Shown here in pieces: positions 5,877-7,381 of a stretch of DNA of 7,381 nt. The DNA is taken from contig NZ_JAUNHK010000112.1 of assembly GCF_030523985.1 (NCBI RefSeq), positions 1-7,381 on the forward strand, written 5' to 3'. Source of the DNA: Deinococcus sp. Its GTDB lineage: Bacteria > Deinococcota > Deinococci > Deinococcales > Deinococcaceae. Position 1 is the stretch's first letter, and the number at the start of each line of letters is the position of its first letter. The notes beneath the pieces were generated by a model. The model worked only from the letters and a program-made list of their open reading frames with translations, was not told where the DNA came from and searched no databases. A program made the translations under genes and the position numbers.

Positions 5877-7381
5877 ATGCGCCGACCTCCGCCCCTGCTG
5901 CTGCTGCCCGCCCTGCTGACCCTGCTGGGGGTGGGGCTGCCGCTGGCGTATCTGGTGCTGCGGGCGCTGAGTGCCCAGGGCGACGAACTGCGCGAGATCG
6001 TGTTTCGGCCCCGCAATCTGGAACTGGCCTTCAACACGCTGCTGCTGACGCTGGCGACCCTGCTGACGACCACGCTGCTCAGCCTGCCGCTGGCTTTCCT
6101 GGCGACCCGCACCGATTTCCGGCCCCGGCGCTTGCTGCTGCTGCTGGGCGTGCTGCCGCTGGCGCTGCCGGGGTATGTGGGGGCTTACGCACTGATCGCC
6201 GCCACCGGAAGCGGGGGAACCCTGGACGTGCTGCTGGGCCTGCGCCTGCCCACGCCGAGCGGCTTCTGGGGGGCGCTGGGAGTGCTGACCCTCTTTACCT
6301 TTCCGTATCTGTTCCTGAACCTGCACTCTGCGCTGCGCACCGTAGACCCGGCGCTGGAAGAAGTCTCGCGCATGCTGGGGCGTAACCGCTGGCAGACCTT
6401 CTGGCAGGTCACTTTGCCCGCGCTGCGCCCGGCGTGGCTGTCGGGGGCGCTGCTGACCGCGCTGCATGTGCTCGGCGACTTCAGCGTGGTGTCGCTGATG
6501 CGCTACCCCACCTTCAGCGCCGCCATCTATCAGCAGTACACGGCGGCCTATGACCGGGTGTACTCGGCGTGGCTGGCGCTGCTGCTGCTCGCACTGACGG
6601 CGCTGACACTGTGGCTCGAAGCCCGCCTGATGCGCGGCGTGTGGCTGGGCCGCATTTCGCCTGCCACGGTGCGCCCCCCGACTCGGCTGCGGCTGGGGGC
6701 ATGGAGCGTGCCTGCCTGGGCTTTCGTGCTCGCCCTCGCCCTGGCGGCGCTGGCCCTGCCGGTGGGCACGGTGCTGTACTGGCTGCGCCTGACCGTGCAG
6801 GAGTCGCAGGGCAACCCCTACGCCTGGGCCAGCTTGTGGGAGGCGGCCCGCACCGCGCTGGGAGCGGCAGCGCTGGCGGCCCTGACCACCACGGCGCTCG
6901 CCTTTCCGCTGGCCTACATCGGCAGTCGCTACGGCGCGGAAGGCAGGGGGGGCCGCTGGGCACGCATCACCGAGCGGGCGGCTTATCTGGGTTACGCGAC
7001 TCCGCCGCTGGCCTTTGCGCTGGCGCTGGTGTTCTTTTCGCTTCAGGTCGTTCCGAGCGTGTACCAGACGTTCGGGCTGCTGCTGGCGGCCTACACGCTG
7101 CATTTCGTGGCCGAAGCCATCGGGCCGATTCGTTCGGGGTTTGCGCGGGCCACCCCCCGCCTGGAGGAAGCGGCGCGAATGCTGGGAGAAACGCCGGGGC
7201 GCACGCTGTGGCGGGTCACGCTGCCGCTGCTGCGTCCGGGCCTGCTGGCGAGTGCCGCTTTCGTGTTCCTGAGTGTGCTCAAGGAGCTGCCGCTGACCCT
7301 GCTGCTCGCGCCCATTGGTTTTGAAACACTGGCCCGCAACGTCTGGACCTATACCGAGGAAGCCCAGTACGCCGCCGCCGC
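5877..7381 (+). CDS. Fe(III) ABC transporter permease, fused two-domain (FbpB-like; 3' end beyond window)
   Basis: The frame is open from the ATG at 5877 to the end of the window (501 codons), so the C-terminus is missing. It is a double-length membrane permease in which two homologous halves are fused. Each half carries an EAA coupling loop for the ATPase: residues 161-184 (LEEVSRMLG then VTLPALRP) and 430-453 (LEEAARMLG then VTLPLLRP). Hydrophobic segments lie at about 7-30, 50-75, 86-110, 132-150, 185-208, 230-248, 278-303, 325-347, 370-390, 396-416 and 457-478, matching the roughly 12-helix plan of FbpB/HitB-type permeases. Usual length is somewhat over 500 residues, so little should be missing. 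The Shine-Dalgarno is weak (GGAA at 5869-5872). A TTG in frame at 5874 directly before the ATG is an alternative start. It works with the binding protein upstream and the ATPase encoded divergently. Confidence 0.93.
   Translation, partial: MRRPPPLLLLPALLTLLGVGLPLAYLVLRALSAQGDELREIVFRPRNLELAFNTLLLTLATLLTTTLLSLPLAFLATRTDFRPRRLLLLLGVLPLALPGYVGAYALIAATGSGGTLDVLLGLRLPTPSGFWGALGVLTLFTFPYLFLNLHSALRTVDPALEEVSRMLGRNRWQTFWQVTLPALRPAWLSGALLTALHVLGDFSVVSLMRYPTFSAAIYQQYTAAYDRVYSAWLALLLLALTALTLWLEARLMRGVWLGRISPATVRPPTRLRLGAWSVPAWAFVLALALAALALPVGTVLYWLRLTVQESQGNPYAWASLWEAARTALGAAALAALTTTALAFPLAYIGSRYGAEGRGGRWARITERAAYLGYATPPLAFALALVFFSLQVVPSVYQTFGLLLAAYTLHFVAEAIGPIRSGFARATPRLEEAARMLGETPGRTLWRVTLPLLRPGLLASAAFVFLSVLKELPLTLLLAPIGFETLARNVWTYTEEAQYAAA

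Noticed and set aside
5927..5940. G-rich run GGGGGTGGGG near the permease start as a possible quadruplex
   Set aside because: Only two clear G runs lie close together, inside codons for a hydrophobic helix in GC-rich DNA. This is not enough to support a quadruplex.
5772..7103. 443-codon minus-strand open frame, very rich in Q, R, G and P
   Set aside because: It is antisense to the iron permease gene. The Q richness comes from reading leucine CTG codons backwards as CAG, so it is a shadow despite its length.

Overview
This window comes from a Deinococcus, probably a close relative of D. radiodurans. The DNA is GC-rich throughout. The enolase-superfamily racemase is, from memory, nearly identical to the structurally characterised D. 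radiodurans N-acylamino acid racemase but not the same protein. Several genes start without a Shine-Dalgarno sequence, with a -10-like hexamer 6-8 nt before the start codon, as in the leaderless transcripts common in Deinococcus. No phage, insertion sequence, CRISPR array or defence island is visible. This is ordinary, densely packed chromosomal DNA.

Layout. A partial Nudix hydrolase (1-414, minus) is divergent from an N-acylamino acid racemase (463-1572, plus), across only 48 bp. The racemase stop codon overlaps the GTG start of a GNAT acyltransferase (1569-2315). Next, on the minus strand, is a tRNA-Gln(UUG) (2379-2452). It has its own sigma-70-type promoter, whose -35 overlaps the stop codon of the upstream gene, and a terminator built for the minus strand. 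Continuing on the minus strand are a ferric-iron ABC transporter ATPase (2497-3489) and mqnC, a radical-SAM enzyme of the futalosine menaquinone pathway (3486-4682), which overlap by 4 bp. A 100-bp intergenic region then separates mqnC from the plus-strand iron-binding protein (4783-5775). A terminator follows, and then the double-length iron permease (5877 to beyond the window end).

How the genes work together. The racemase and GNAT pair resembles the N-succinylamino acid racemase/succinyltransferase pair proposed to convert D-amino acids to L-amino acids. MqnC in the same window shows that this organism probably makes menaquinone by the futalosine route, which argues against the racemase-family enzyme acting mainly as o-succinylbenzoate synthase. 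The binding protein, permease and ATPase together form a complete Fe(III) importer. It is split across a divergent promoter, and the ATPase sits behind mqnC, an Fe-S enzyme. The binding-protein promoter carries a perfect 9-bp inverted repeat overlapping both its -35 and -10, a strong operator candidate.

I found no evidence for a wholly new system. The points most worth following are the operator, the ATPase start (no ATG/GTG/TTG covers its first strand), the repeated leaderless promoter layout, and the racemase-GNAT pair.
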